DNA of 21,571 nucleotides, taken from contig JBBQYA010000046.1 in assembly GCA_038209155.1 (NCBI GenBank), positions 1 through 21,571 of the forward strand. The letters run 5' to 3'. Each line of letters starts with the position of its first letter. Within the stretch, counting starts at the first letter, position 1. The position numbers were made by a program, and so were the translations under genes. Below, piece after piece: positions 15,457 through 21,571 of this stretch. A model generated the notes under the pieces. It was not told where the DNA came from. It ran no database searches and saw nothing but the letters and a program-made list of their open reading frames with translations. The stretch is from JBBQYA01 sp038209155 (lineage in GTDB: Bacteria; Bacteroidota; Bacteroidia; Sphingobacteriales; Sphingobacteriaceae).

Positions 15457-17037
15457 ATGAATAGATTATTGCTTTTCGGAGCTTTTTTGTCCACCCTAAT
15501 CATTGGTTTTTTTATTGGAACCAAAATTACTTTAGAACCTAGTATTAGCAACGCTGGTTCAATTTCTTTCTCAAAAAAGTTCAATAAATTAAATGAAATT
15601 GTAGGATTAATCAACAATAAATATGTTGATTCAATTGATATTAATCAAATACAAGAAGATGCTATTAATGATTTATTGAGTGAATTAGATCCACATTCTA
15701 GCTATTCTGGACCGGTAGAATTCAAAGCTATGAACGAGACATTAGAAGGCAATTTTGAAGGAATCGGCGTAGAATTTCATTTGTTAAATGATACTATTTT
15801 GGTTGTTTCTGCTATAAGTGGAGGCCCGTCTGAGGAAATAGGTATTCGATCTGGTGATAAAATCATTAGAATAAATGGACAAACTGTAGCAGGAACAGGA
15901 ATGAAAAACACCGATGTAGTTCAAAAATTGAGAGGTGAAGGTGGAACTAAAGTAACTGTTACTATCTTAAGAAATGGGCAGAAAGCTAGGGATTACCAAA
16001 TTACTCGTGGTCAAATCCCATTAAATAGTATTGATGTAGCCTATATGTTGAATGATACTGAAGGATATATTAAGCTAACGAAGTTTTCGGCAACAACTGA
16101 AGATGAATTCGAAGATGCTTTAATACAACTAAAAGCTAAAGGAATGAAAGAATTAATATTGGATCTAAGAGGCAATGGAGGAGGATATTTGAATGCTGCA
16201 ATAGCAGTTTCCGACCAATTTTTGGATGATAAAAAATTAATCGTTTACACACAAGGTAGAAAACAACCCCGTCAAGATTTTTATGCCACTTCCAAAGGAT
16301 TATTTGAAAAGGGAAAGCTTTTTATTTTAATAGATGAAGGCTCTGCATCTGCAAGTGAAATTGTAACTGGCGCTGTTCAAGATTGGGATCGTGGAACTGT
16401 TATTGGCAGAAGATCCTTTGGGAAAGGATTGGTACAAGATCAAACGATGCTTAGGGATGGTTCGGCATTAAGATTAACTATTGCTAGATATTTTACCCCG
16501 ACAGGAAGATCGATACAGAAATCCTATTCAAATGGAATACAATCGTACAATGAAGATTTAAATGAACGATTGAAAAACGGGCAATTACTTTCTGCCGACT
16601 CTGTTCATTTTAGCGATTCATTAAAATTTACAACCCCAGGTGGTAAAGTAGTTTATGGTGGGGGTGGTATTATGCCAGATATTTTTGTGAGTTTAGATAC
16701 AACAGGTTTTTCTGGTTTTTATGGTGAAGTTTCGGCTAGAGGTATCATTAATGAATATGCCTACGAATTAACAGATCGATCTCGAAAAAAATTATCGAGC
16801 TACAAAAATATTAAAGATTTTATTAATGAGTATAATCTAACGGAATCAGACATGAATGATTTTGTTAATTATGCAAAAAAGAGAGATAGTAAAATAAACT
16901 TAACCGGTCTTTCGATCTCAACGCCTACCATTAAGAACCAATTAAAAGCACTCATTGCAAGGCAATTATTTAAAGACGAAGGCTTTTATCGAGTTATTCA
17001 ATCTACCGATCCGGTGATTAAAAAGGCAATGAATTGA
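15457..17037 (+). CDS. S41-family C-terminal processing peptidase (Ctp-like)
   Basis: This 526-residue protein has an N-terminal signal anchor (residues 3-21) and acts in the periplasm. A PDZ domain at about 90-175 (GNFEGIGVEFHLLND, SGDKIIRINGQTV) is followed by the S41 catalytic core. The core includes GYIKLTKFS, LILDLRGNGGGYL (about 233-245) and DEGSASASEIVTGAVQDW. Ser298 is the likely nucleophile and Lys323 in RRSFGKGLVQD the general base; the spacing of 25 matches E. coli Prc Ser452/Lys477. YFTPTGRSIQK is also diagnostic. Such proteases trim or degrade periplasmic and peptidoglycan-remodelling proteins; the substrate here is unknown. It stands alone, divergent from murQ. A near-consensus -7 box TACTTTCG lies at 15393-15400. 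Confidence 0.94.
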   Translation: MNRLLLFGAFLSTLIIGFFIGTKITLEPSISNAGSISFSKKFNKLNEIVGLINNKYVDSIDINQIQEDAINDLLSELDPHSSYSGPVEFKAMNETLEGNFEGIGVEFHLLNDTILVVSAISGGPSEEIGIRSGDKIIRINGQTVAGTGMKNTDVVQKLRGEGGTKVTVTILRNGQKARDYQITRGQIPLNSIDVAYMLNDTEGYIKLTKFSATTEDEFEDALIQLKAKGMKELILDLRGNGGGYLNAAIAVSDQFLDDKKLIVYTQGRKQPRQDFYATSKGLFEKGKLFILIDEGSASASEIVTGAVQDWDRGTVIGRRSFGKGLVQDQTMLRDGSALRLTIARYFTPTGRSIQKSYSNGIQSYNEDLNERLKNGQLLSADSVHFSDSLKFTTPGGKVVYGGGGIMPDIFVSLDTTGFSGFYGEVSARGIINEYAYELTDRSRKKLSSYKNIKDFINEYNLTESDMNDFVNYAKKRDSKINLTGLSISTPTIKNQLKALIARQLFKDEGFYRVIQSTDPVIKKAMN

Positions 17038-17133
17038 ATTGAAAAAATAAATTATACAAAAAAATGCTTTTGATACTAACCAACGCAACTTTTTAAAATC
17101 CTACAATTAATCTTAAAAAAAATTGATCAAAAA

Positions 17134-17165
17134 AAAATCCTGTAATCAATTGAAAACAGGATTTT
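17134..17165 (-). terminator. Intrinsic terminator of the small lipoprotein gene
   Basis: This is a perfect 10-bp stem (17134-17143 AAAATCCTGT with 17156-17165 ACAGGATTTT) with a 12-nt loop. Read on the minus strand, the stem is followed by a T-run (GGATTTTTTTTTGATC), so it is a strong terminator for the lipoprotein gene ending at 17194. It may also stop plus-strand transcripts of the S41 protease, although the T-run on that side is short. Confidence 0.85.
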
Positions 17166-17193
17166 GTCTCTTAATAAGAGATGTCGGTAAGAA

Positions 17194-17409
17194 TTACTTA
17201 GCAGAATCAACCATTGCAGCAGCAGAATCAACCATTGCTCCAGCAGTATCAACCATCATTGCAGCATTAGCAATAGAGTCAGCTTGTGCAGCAGCCATAA
17301 TTGAGTCAGCAACAGCTTTCTCTTTAGCAGCTTTCTTTTCAGCAGATTCACCACATGCAACAAATGCAAAAATTCCAACAGATAATAACAATACAAGTAC
17401 TTTTTTCAT
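17194..17409 (-). CDS. Small alanine-rich lipoprotein with heptad repeats
   Basis: This 71-residue protein has a lipoprotein signal peptide (MKKVLVLLLSVGIFAFVAC, Cys19 as the lipidation site). A short charged linker (GESAEKKAAKEKAVADS) follows, then an Ala/Asp/Ser/Met-rich helix ending in a seven-residue repeat (MVDTAGA, MVDSAAA, MVDSAK). The mature part is about 50 residues, similar in size to Braun-type or other small structural lipoproteins, but it has no C-terminal Lys/Arg peptidoglycan-linking context that I can confirm beyond the final Lys. It has its own -7 promoter box and strong terminator, so it is a monocistronic and probably abundant message. Function is unknown. Confidence 0.82.
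   Translation of the reverse strand: MKKVLVLLLSVGIFAFVACGESAEKKAAKEKAVADSIMAAAQADSIANAAMMVDTAGAMVDSAAAMVDSAK
17201..17263. repeat. Three tandem 21-bp repeats inside the lipoprotein gene
   Basis: Units start at 17201, 17222 and 17243. The first two differ at three positions at their ends, and the third is more diverged. Each unit encodes one heptad of the lipoprotein tail. The array could vary in copy number by slippage, adding or removing seven residues in frame. Confidence 0.8.
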
Positions 17410-17437
17410 TTTTTCTATAATAAAGTTTAAAACGTTG

Positions 17438-17445
17438 CAAAGGTA
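17438..17445 (-). promoter_or_regulatory. -7 promoter box of the small lipoprotein gene
   Basis: On the minus strand this reads TACCTTTG, a perfect TAnnTTTG. It would start transcription about 23 bases before ATG 17409. No clear TTG is present at the usual -33 distance. An AT-only inverted repeat (17469-17488, AAATATTTT and AAAATATTT arms) lies between it and the der stop codon and may be a weak terminator for der. Confidence 0.5.
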
Positions 17446-17494
17446 AATAAATTCTTCACTTTACATATAAATATTTTCAAAAATATTTGATTAC

Positions 17495-18799
17495 TTATTT
17501 TTGTCTGAAATAGATGGTAATAGGCACGCCGGTAAAGTCGAAGTTTTCTCGTATCTTATTTTCTAGGAAGCGTTTATATGGTTCCTTAATATATTGTGGA
17601 AGATTACAGAAAAAAGCAAAAGTTGGTGAAACACCTTGTATTTGTGTTATATATTTAATTTTAATATATTTTCCTTTTACTGATGGAGGCTCATTTTGCT
17701 CGATTATAGGAAGCATTACATCATTTATTTTTGAAGTTGGTACTTTTTTAGCTCTGTTTTTATATACTTCGTTTGCCGTTTCTATGGCTTTAAATATTCT
17801 TTGTTTGGTTAATGCGGAAATAAATAAAATAGGAACATCTGAAAATGGAGCTAATTTTTCTTTCATCGCTTTCTCAAAGTTCAAAGTACTTTTATGATCC
17901 TTCTCAATTAAATCCCATTTATTCACTAGAATCACAACTCCTTTTCGGTTTTTAACGGCCAATGCAAAAATATTAATATCCTGAGAGTCCATTCCTGTAG
18001 TAGCATCTATCATGAGCAAACACACATCTGCCATTTCTAATGCCTTGATGGTTCTCATCACCGAATAAAACTCTAAATTTTCACTAACTTTTGCTTTCTT
18101 TCTAAGTCCAGCAGTGTCAATCAATTCGAATTCATGTCCGAATTGCTTGTATTCAATATGTATTGAATCTCTCGTTGTACCAGCAATTGGAGTAACTATA
18201 TTTCTTTCCTGACCAATCAATGCATTAATTAAAGAAGATTTACCAACATTTGGTCTACCTAGAATTGCATATTTAGGTAATTCTATTCCATCGTAAATCG
18301 GATCTGGTTCAAATTTAGCAACAATTGCATCCAGCAATTCACCAGTTCCGCTACCACTCATAGATGATATTGGAAATACTTCGCCCAAACCGAATCGGTA
18401 AAATTCACTTACCTCACCTAACAGTTTATTATTATCTACTTTATTAGCAACCACAAAAACATTTTTCTTTGCTTTTCTAAGCATAGATGCTATCTGATCG
18501 TCCAAATCAGTAATTCCTGTTGTTACATCTACGATAAAGATTAAAACAGATGCTTCTTCGATAGCTATTGTTACCTGTTCTCTGATAGCAGCTTCGTAAA
18601 TATCTGCCGAATTTGCCACATATCCACCTGTATCTACAACAGTATAAGTTCTACCAATCCATTCTCCTGCACCGTAATGTCTATCTCGGGTTACTCCACT
18701 TTCATCGTCAACGATTGCTTTTCTGCTCTCTGTCAAACGATTGAATAAAGTTGACTTACCCACATTAGGTCTACCAACTATTGCTACTATATTGCTCAT
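17495..18799 (-). CDS. der: Ribosome biogenesis GTPase Der (EngA)
   Basis: This 434-residue protein has the double-GTPase architecture unique to Der. The first G domain has GRPNVGKST at 9-17, DDESGVTRDRHYG, DTGG and NKVD. The second has GRPNVGKSSLINALIG from about 181, TPIAGTTRDSIH, DTAGLRKKAKV and NKWD. The last 80 residues are a KH-like domain that binds rRNA (KGKYIKIKYITQIQGVSPTF, FFCNLPQYIKEPYKRFLENKIRENFDF, GVPITIYFRQK). It is needed for late 50S subunit assembly. Length equals the family norm. It starts 13 bases after the era stop on the same strand, so era-der form one transcript from the promoter shared with the initiator tRNA region. Assignment is firm. Confidence 0.97.
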   Translation of the reverse strand: MSNIVAIVGRPNVGKSTLFNRLTESRKAIVDDESGVTRDRHYGAGEWIGRTYTVVDTGGYVANSADIYEAAIREQVTIAIEEASVLIFIVDVTTGITDLDDQIASMLRKAKKNVFVVANKVDNNKLLGEVSEFYRFGLGEVFPISSMSGSGTGELLDAIVAKFEPDPIYDGIELPKYAILGRPNVGKSSLINALIGQERNIVTPIAGTTRDSIHIEYKQFGHEFELIDTAGLRKKAKVSENLEFYSVMRTIKALEMADVCLLMIDATTGMDSQDINIFALAVKNRKGVVILVNKWDLIEKDHKSTLNFEKAMKEKLAPFSDVPILFISALTKQRIFKAIETANEVYKNRAKKVPTSKINDVMLPIIEQNEPPSVKGKYIKIKYITQIQGVSPTFAFFCNLPQYIKEPYKRFLENKIRENFDFTGVPITIYFRQK

Positions 18800-18812
18800 G
18801 TATTCTATTTAA

Positions 18813-19688
18813 TTAATGTTCGTACCCAAAACTTTTTAGATAACGACTTTTATTCCTCCAATCAGGAATTACTTTTACAAACATCTCTAAAAACACTTTT
18901 TTATTTAGAAACTGTTCTATATCTATTCTGGCTTTGGTTCCAACTTTTTTCAACATCTCTCCGCCTTTGCCAATTATTATTCCTTTTTGTGATTCTCTTT
19001 CTACAATTATTTCTGATTGTATGTGTAATATTTTCCCTTGATCTTTAAAAGAAGTAATTATTACCTCTGAACTATATGGAATTTCTTTTGTGTAGTAAAA
19101 AAATATTTTCTCTCTAATAATTTCTGAAACAAAAAATCTTTCAGACCGATCAGTTAGCTCGTCTTTATCAAAATACGGTGGATGCTCAGGTAGTAAATCA
19201 ACTATTTTTTGATAAACAGCTGGTATATTAAAATTCTTCAAAGCTGAGGTAGGAATAATAATAGCATTAGGTAAAGTTTCTGCCCAATACTTCATTTTTT
19301 CGTCCACCAGACCTTCATCACTTGCATCCACTTTATTAATGACTAACAAGAGCGGAGCTTCCGCATTTTTTAATTTTTCAAAAACATCAGATTCATCTTG
19401 TTTTTCATTAATATCTGTGACCCAAACGATAATATCTGCATCAATTAAGGAAGAATTTACCATGCTCATCATAGAATTGTGAAGTGCGTAAGCAGGTTTT
19501 ATAATCCCTGGAGTATCTGAAAATACAATTTGGGTTTGCTCATCATTCACAATTCCTAGTATGCGATGACGAGTAGTTTGTGCCTTTGGAGTGATTATAG
19601 ACATTTTTTCTCCCACAAGAGCATTCATTAATGTTGATTTTCCAACATTAGGTTTACCCACTAAACATACATACCCAGCCTTGTGCAT
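18813..19688 (-). CDS. era: Ribosome assembly GTPase Era
   Basis: This 291-residue GTPase binds the 3' end of 16S rRNA during 30S maturation. The G domain has GKPNVGKSTLMNALVG (10-25), PKAQTTRHRILGIV (effector region), SDTPGI and NKVD. The C-terminal KH domain is clear: EIIVERESQKGIIIGKGGEMLKKVGTKARIDIEQFL, then VFLEMFVKVIPDWR. Length matches the family (about 300). It is followed by der after 13 bases, pairing a small-subunit and a large-subunit assembly factor in one operon. A promoter 20 bases upstream overlaps the divergent tRNA-fMet promoter. Assignment is firm. Confidence 0.97.
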   Translation of the reverse strand: MHKAGYVCLVGKPNVGKSTLMNALVGEKMSIITPKAQTTRHRILGIVNDEQTQIVFSDTPGIIKPAYALHNSMMSMVNSSLIDADIIVWVTDINEKQDESDVFEKLKNAEAPLLLVINKVDASDEGLVDEKMKYWAETLPNAIIIPTSALKNFNIPAVYQKIVDLLPEHPPYFDKDELTDRSERFFVSEIIREKIFFYYTKEIPYSSEVIITSFKDQGKILHIQSEIIVERESQKGIIIGKGGEMLKKVGTKARIDIEQFLNKKVFLEMFVKVIPDWRNKSRYLKSFGYEH

Positions 19689-19704
19689 TTTTTTGAAATT
19701 TTAA

Positions 19705-19736
19705 TTTGGAATGCAAAGAAACAGATTATATCTTTG
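19705..19736 (+). promoter_or_regulatory. Promoter of the initiator tRNA gene
   Basis: TTTG (19705-19708), a 20-base spacer and TATCTTTG (19729-19736) form a complete Bacteroidota promoter. Transcription would start near 19741, about 13 bases before the mature tRNA. Confidence 0.75.
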
Positions 19737-19744
19737 CATTCCAA
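19706..19744. repeat. Perfect 14-bp inverted repeat between era and tRNA-fMet
   Basis: TTGGAATGCAAAGA (19706-19719) is exactly inverted as TCTTTGCATTCCAA (19731-19744) with an 11-base spacer. It contains the -33 and -7 elements of both divergent promoters. It may be a binding site for a dimeric regulator or simply result from mirrored promoter elements. Confidence 0.9.
19714..19744 (-). promoter_or_regulatory. era: Promoter of era-der, overlapping the tRNA promoter
   Basis: On the minus strand, TTG (19744-19742) is followed after 20 bases by TTTCTTTG (19721-19714), 7 of 8 matches to TAnnTTTG. The start site would be near 19709, giving a leader of about 20 bases before ATG 19688. It occupies almost the same bases as the plus-strand tRNA promoter. 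Confidence 0.55.
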
Positions 19745-19753
19745 TAAAAACAG

Positions 19754-19826
<73 letters not shown>

Positions 19827-19832
19827 CACAAG

Positions 19833-19866
19833 AAAAAAGCAGATCGAAAGATTTGCTTTTTTTGTT
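19833..19866 (+). terminator. Intrinsic terminator of tRNA-fMet
   Basis: A 13-bp stem (19833-19845 with 19850-19862, one G-U pair) is closed by a GAAA tetraloop and runs into TTTTTTTGTTTT. It begins 6 bases after the tRNA discriminator base. Confidence 0.9.
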
Positions 19867-19946
19867 TTATTACGGTCTTAAAATTATTTATATTTCAAAA
19901 AAAATTGTTGATTAGATTAACTTTTAGTTATCCATAAAATGAAAAT

Positions 19947-20402
19947 ATGAATGAAATGCAAAACCAGTGGCAAGAATATTTAAATTCTTTGACAGAAGAT
20001 AGAAAAACAGCAATGCTTAAATTGAGCAAAGTTCTTGAGGATAATTTACCAAAAGGTTTTTCTGAGGAGGTTAGTTCCAATATGTTGCATTTCGTAGTTC
20101 CTAAAAGTATTTTTCCTGATGGATATCATTGTAATCCAAAAAATGCTTTGCCATTTATAAGTATTGCCAATCAAAAAAACTTTATTGCAATTTATCACAT
20201 GGGTATTTATGCGGATAATGAATTATTGACTTGGTTTCTAGAAAGACACATCAAGGAAATGGGAAAGAAACCAGATATGGGAAAAAGTTGTATTCGGTTT
20301 AAAAATGTCGAGAAAATCCCGTTTGAATTAATTGGCGAATTAGCAAAAAAAATGGACACAACCCAATGGGTCAATTTGTACAAATCGCTAATTAAAAAAT
20401 AG
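19947..20402 (+). CDS. DUF1801 (YdhG-like) domain protein
   Basis: This 151-residue cytoplasmic protein has no signal peptide or membrane segment. It matches the DUF1801/YdhG fold family: WQEYLNSLTEDRKTAMLKLSKVLEDNLPKGFSEEV at the N-terminus, then YHCNPKNALPFISIANQKNFIAIYHMG (about 61-87). DMGKSCIRFKNVEKIPFELIGELAKKM follows at about 110-136. The family is small, similar to the frataxin-like fold, and its biochemical role is not established. The start at ATG 19947 is used because it precedes the conserved first helix; ATG 19959 is an alternative four residues shorter. It stands between tRNA-fMet and arsR and has no visible operon partner. Confidence 0.85.
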   Translation: MNEMQNQWQEYLNSLTEDRKTAMLKLSKVLEDNLPKGFSEEVSSNMLHFVVPKSIFPDGYHCNPKNALPFISIANQKNFIAIYHMGIYADNELLTWFLERHIKEMGKKPDMGKSCIRFKNVEKIPFELIGELAKKMDTTQWVNLYKSLIKK

Positions 20403-20484
20403 AAAAAGTTTTTTTTATCATTATTCAATAATTTTAAATCTTGTAGAAAGGGAATAAATTTTATTTTCTCCGAAAATTGAAAAA

Positions 20485-20516
20485 CTATATCGTAATATTG
20501 CAATATTAAAATATAG
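20485..20516. promoter_or_regulatory. Palindromic operator of the ars operon
   Basis: This 32-base palindrome has 28 of 32 positions symmetric. It is centred between 20500 and 20501, with a perfect core TAATATTGCAATATTA and outer arms CTATAT/ATATAG. It ends one base before the arsR ATG, so ArsR binding would block transcription or early elongation of its own operon. Dyad sites of this AT-rich kind are typical for ArsR/SmtB repressors. Confidence 0.8.
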
Positions 20517-20517
20517 T

Positions 20518-20850
20518 ATGGGGATTACAAAAACAGAATCATTCACAGAGGATCAAATCAGAGTTTCGCTAATTGCAAAGGCTTTAGGGCATCCGGCAAG
20601 AATTGCAATCGTTGAATATTTACTTTCTGTAAATACGTGTATCTGTGGAGATATTGTCAATTATCTACCATTAGCTCAACCAACGGTTTCCCAACATTTG
20701 AAAGAATTAAAAAATGCAGGAATTATAAAAGGAACAATAGAAGGAAACTCCATTTGCTATTGTATTGATCCTGCAACCATGGAATTAATTGGAGGTTATT
20801 TTATAAAAATTGCATCCATTGCACATACGAACAATTTAAAATGCTGTTGA
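20518..20850 (+). CDS. arsR: ArsR-family metalloregulatory repressor
   Basis: This 110-residue winged-helix repressor probably senses arsenite and controls this operon. The domain order is typical: RVSLIAKALGHPARIAIVEYLL (about 15-36), the metal-site helix TCICGDIVNYLPLAQPTVSQHLKELKNAGIIKG (40-72), and a wing IEGNSICYCID (74-84). C41 and C43 correspond to the ELCVCDL arsenite site of E. coli ArsR. C80/C82 and a terminal C109/C110 pair are further candidate ligands. The gene starts one base after a 32-bp palindrome and is followed after 4 bases by a DUF6428 gene and then an ArsC-like gene, so arsenic is the likely signal. Sensing specificity is inference; the family is firm. Confidence 0.93.
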   Translation: MGITKTESFTEDQIRVSLIAKALGHPARIAIVEYLLSVNTCICGDIVNYLPLAQPTVSQHLKELKNAGIIKGTIEGNSICYCIDPATMELIGGYFIKIASIAHTNNLKCC

Positions 20851-20854
20851 TAAA

Positions 20855-21322
20855 ATGAAAGTATCAGAATTTAAAAAAAGAATGGAAGCTGGCGAAGCGC
20901 TAAGTTTACAATTCACAGATGGTAGTAATGTTCCCGCCCATTTTCATGTAACAGAATTTGGAATTACTACCAAAAACTTTATCGATTGTGGAGGAAAAAT
21001 TCACTCAGATAAGAAGGCTACTTTGCAAATATGGGTTTCAATTGATATTGATCATAGATTAAATCCAAAATCGGTATTATCAATTATTAATAAAATTGAA
21101 CCGTTTTTAAGTACAGAAGATCTAGAAATCGAGATTGAATATCAACAAGAAACTTTAAGCATTTATCAACTAGATTATAAGAATGGAAATTTTATATTAA
21201 AACCTAAAAACACAGAATGCTTGGCAATAGACTTATGTGGAATACCAATGAGTTCCATAAATAAGGATATAACCATTTTAGTAAGTGGAAATACTTGCGA
21301 ACTAGGCGGTGGATGTTGTTAG
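20855..21322 (+). CDS. DUF6428-family protein of the ars operon
   Basis: This 155-residue cytoplasmic protein has no signal peptide. Regions seen: KVSEFKKRMEAGEALSLQFTDGSNVPAHFHVTEFG (2-36), FIDCGGKIHSDKKATLQIWV (about 42-61), a variable middle, ECLAIDLCGIPM (about 123-134), and the C-terminal end CELGGGCC. The His-x-His after PAHF, scattered cysteines and a terminal Cys pair could bind a soft metal or metalloid. It matches the family annotated as DUF6428, which I recall next to arsR in Bacteroidota. It begins 4 bases after arsR and precedes an ArsC-like gene by 129 bases. Biochemical role is unknown; a role in arsenite handling is inference from context. Confidence 0.8.
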   Translation: MKVSEFKKRMEAGEALSLQFTDGSNVPAHFHVTEFGITTKNFIDCGGKIHSDKKATLQIWVSIDIDHRLNPKSVLSIINKIEPFLSTEDLEIEIEYQQETLSIYQLDYKNGNFILKPKNTECLAIDLCGIPMSSINKDITILVSGNTCELGGGCC

Positions 21323-21451
21323 AAACTACTATTTTCAGAAAGATTTTTGTTCATTACTAAAAGAATTTGACTCTAAATTTTTTCGTTGCTGAATATTAAA
21401 TTTCAACTTATTTTGATTTCAGAAAATATTATTGCTGGCAATTAATTTCTT

Positions 21452-21571
21452 ATGAAAAAATCTATTTTAATTCTTTGCACTGGAAATAGTTGCAGAAGCC
21501 AAATGATGGAAGGATATCTTCGCTATTTCGGGAATGATTATTTAGAAATAAAAAGTGCAGGAATTGAAATT
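21452..21571 (+). CDS. arsC: Arsenate reductase of the low-molecular-weight phosphatase type, 5' part only
   Basis: The first 40 codons are present, cut by the window edge. LILCTGNSCRSQMMEGYLRYF carries the Cx5R P-loop (C9 to R15) with the SCRSQM variant typical of thioredoxin-coupled ArsC rather than a general tyrosine phosphatase. It would reduce arsenate to arsenite for export. The 129-base gap after the DUF6428 gene has no strong promoter, so it probably belongs to the arsR transcript. The remaining catalytic cysteines and any efflux gene lie outside the window. Confidence 0.85.
   Translation, partial: MKKSILILCTGNSCRSQMMEGYLRYFGNDYLEIKSAGIEI

Noticed and set aside
17201..17263. Short direct repeats considered as a CRISPR-like array
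   Set aside because: The units are contiguous 21-mers without spacers and are in frame with the lipoprotein heptads, so they are a coding tandem repeat.
17123..17446. 107-codon plus-strand ORF rich in Ala/Ser/Thr covering the small lipoprotein gene
   Set aside because: The opposite strand encodes a clear lipoprotein signal peptide and has a matching promoter and terminator. The plus frame starts inside the terminator and is an antisense image of the repeats.

Overview
The window looks like chromosomal DNA from a member of the Bacteroidota. The evidence is a very AT-rich composition, starts without Shine-Dalgarno sequences, several promoters matching the TTTG/TAnnTTTG type of this phylum, a protein with a type IX secretion (Por) C-terminal sorting domain, and a TonB-dependent receptor with an N-terminal carboxypeptidase-regulatory-like domain. 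The order or family cannot be fixed from these genes. I see no insertion sequence, prophage, CRISPR array or rRNA.

Bases 1-7423 lie mostly on the minus strand. In transcription order they hold a DUF4331 protein with a type IX sorting tail, a membrane-anchored TPR protein, a HupE/UreJ-type membrane protein, a small His/Cys-rich exported protein and a TonB-dependent receptor. An intrinsic terminator separates the first two genes, and a large hairpin precedes the receptor. Histidine clusters recur in four of the five proteins. This is the best candidate for a poorly described system, possibly metal handling across the whole envelope. A truncated minus-strand reading frame may start near base 107 and run off the left edge.

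Bases 7610-13660 lie on the plus strand. They hold a polysaccharide-deacetylase-like protein, then the complete phosphate uptake operon pstS-pstC-pstA-pstB-phoU. The operon is preceded by a tandem array of TTAA-core 11-mers that looks like a Pho box. An AT-rich convergent gap follows.

Bases 13899-19688 are housekeeping genes. They comprise murQ with a co-directional unknown gene, a plus-strand S41 (C-terminal processing) protease, a tiny repetitive alanine-rich lipoprotein with its own promoter and terminator, and the ribosome-assembly GTPases era and der. The initiator tRNA-fMet diverges from era. The two share a perfect 14-bp inverted repeat that holds two overlapping, antiparallel promoters.

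Bases 19947-21571 hold a DUF1801 protein and the left part of an arsenic-resistance operon: arsR with a near-perfect 32-bp palindromic operator, a DUF6428 gene, and the first 40 codons of an ArsC-like arsenate reductase. ArsR and the DUF6428 protein both end in vicinal cysteines.
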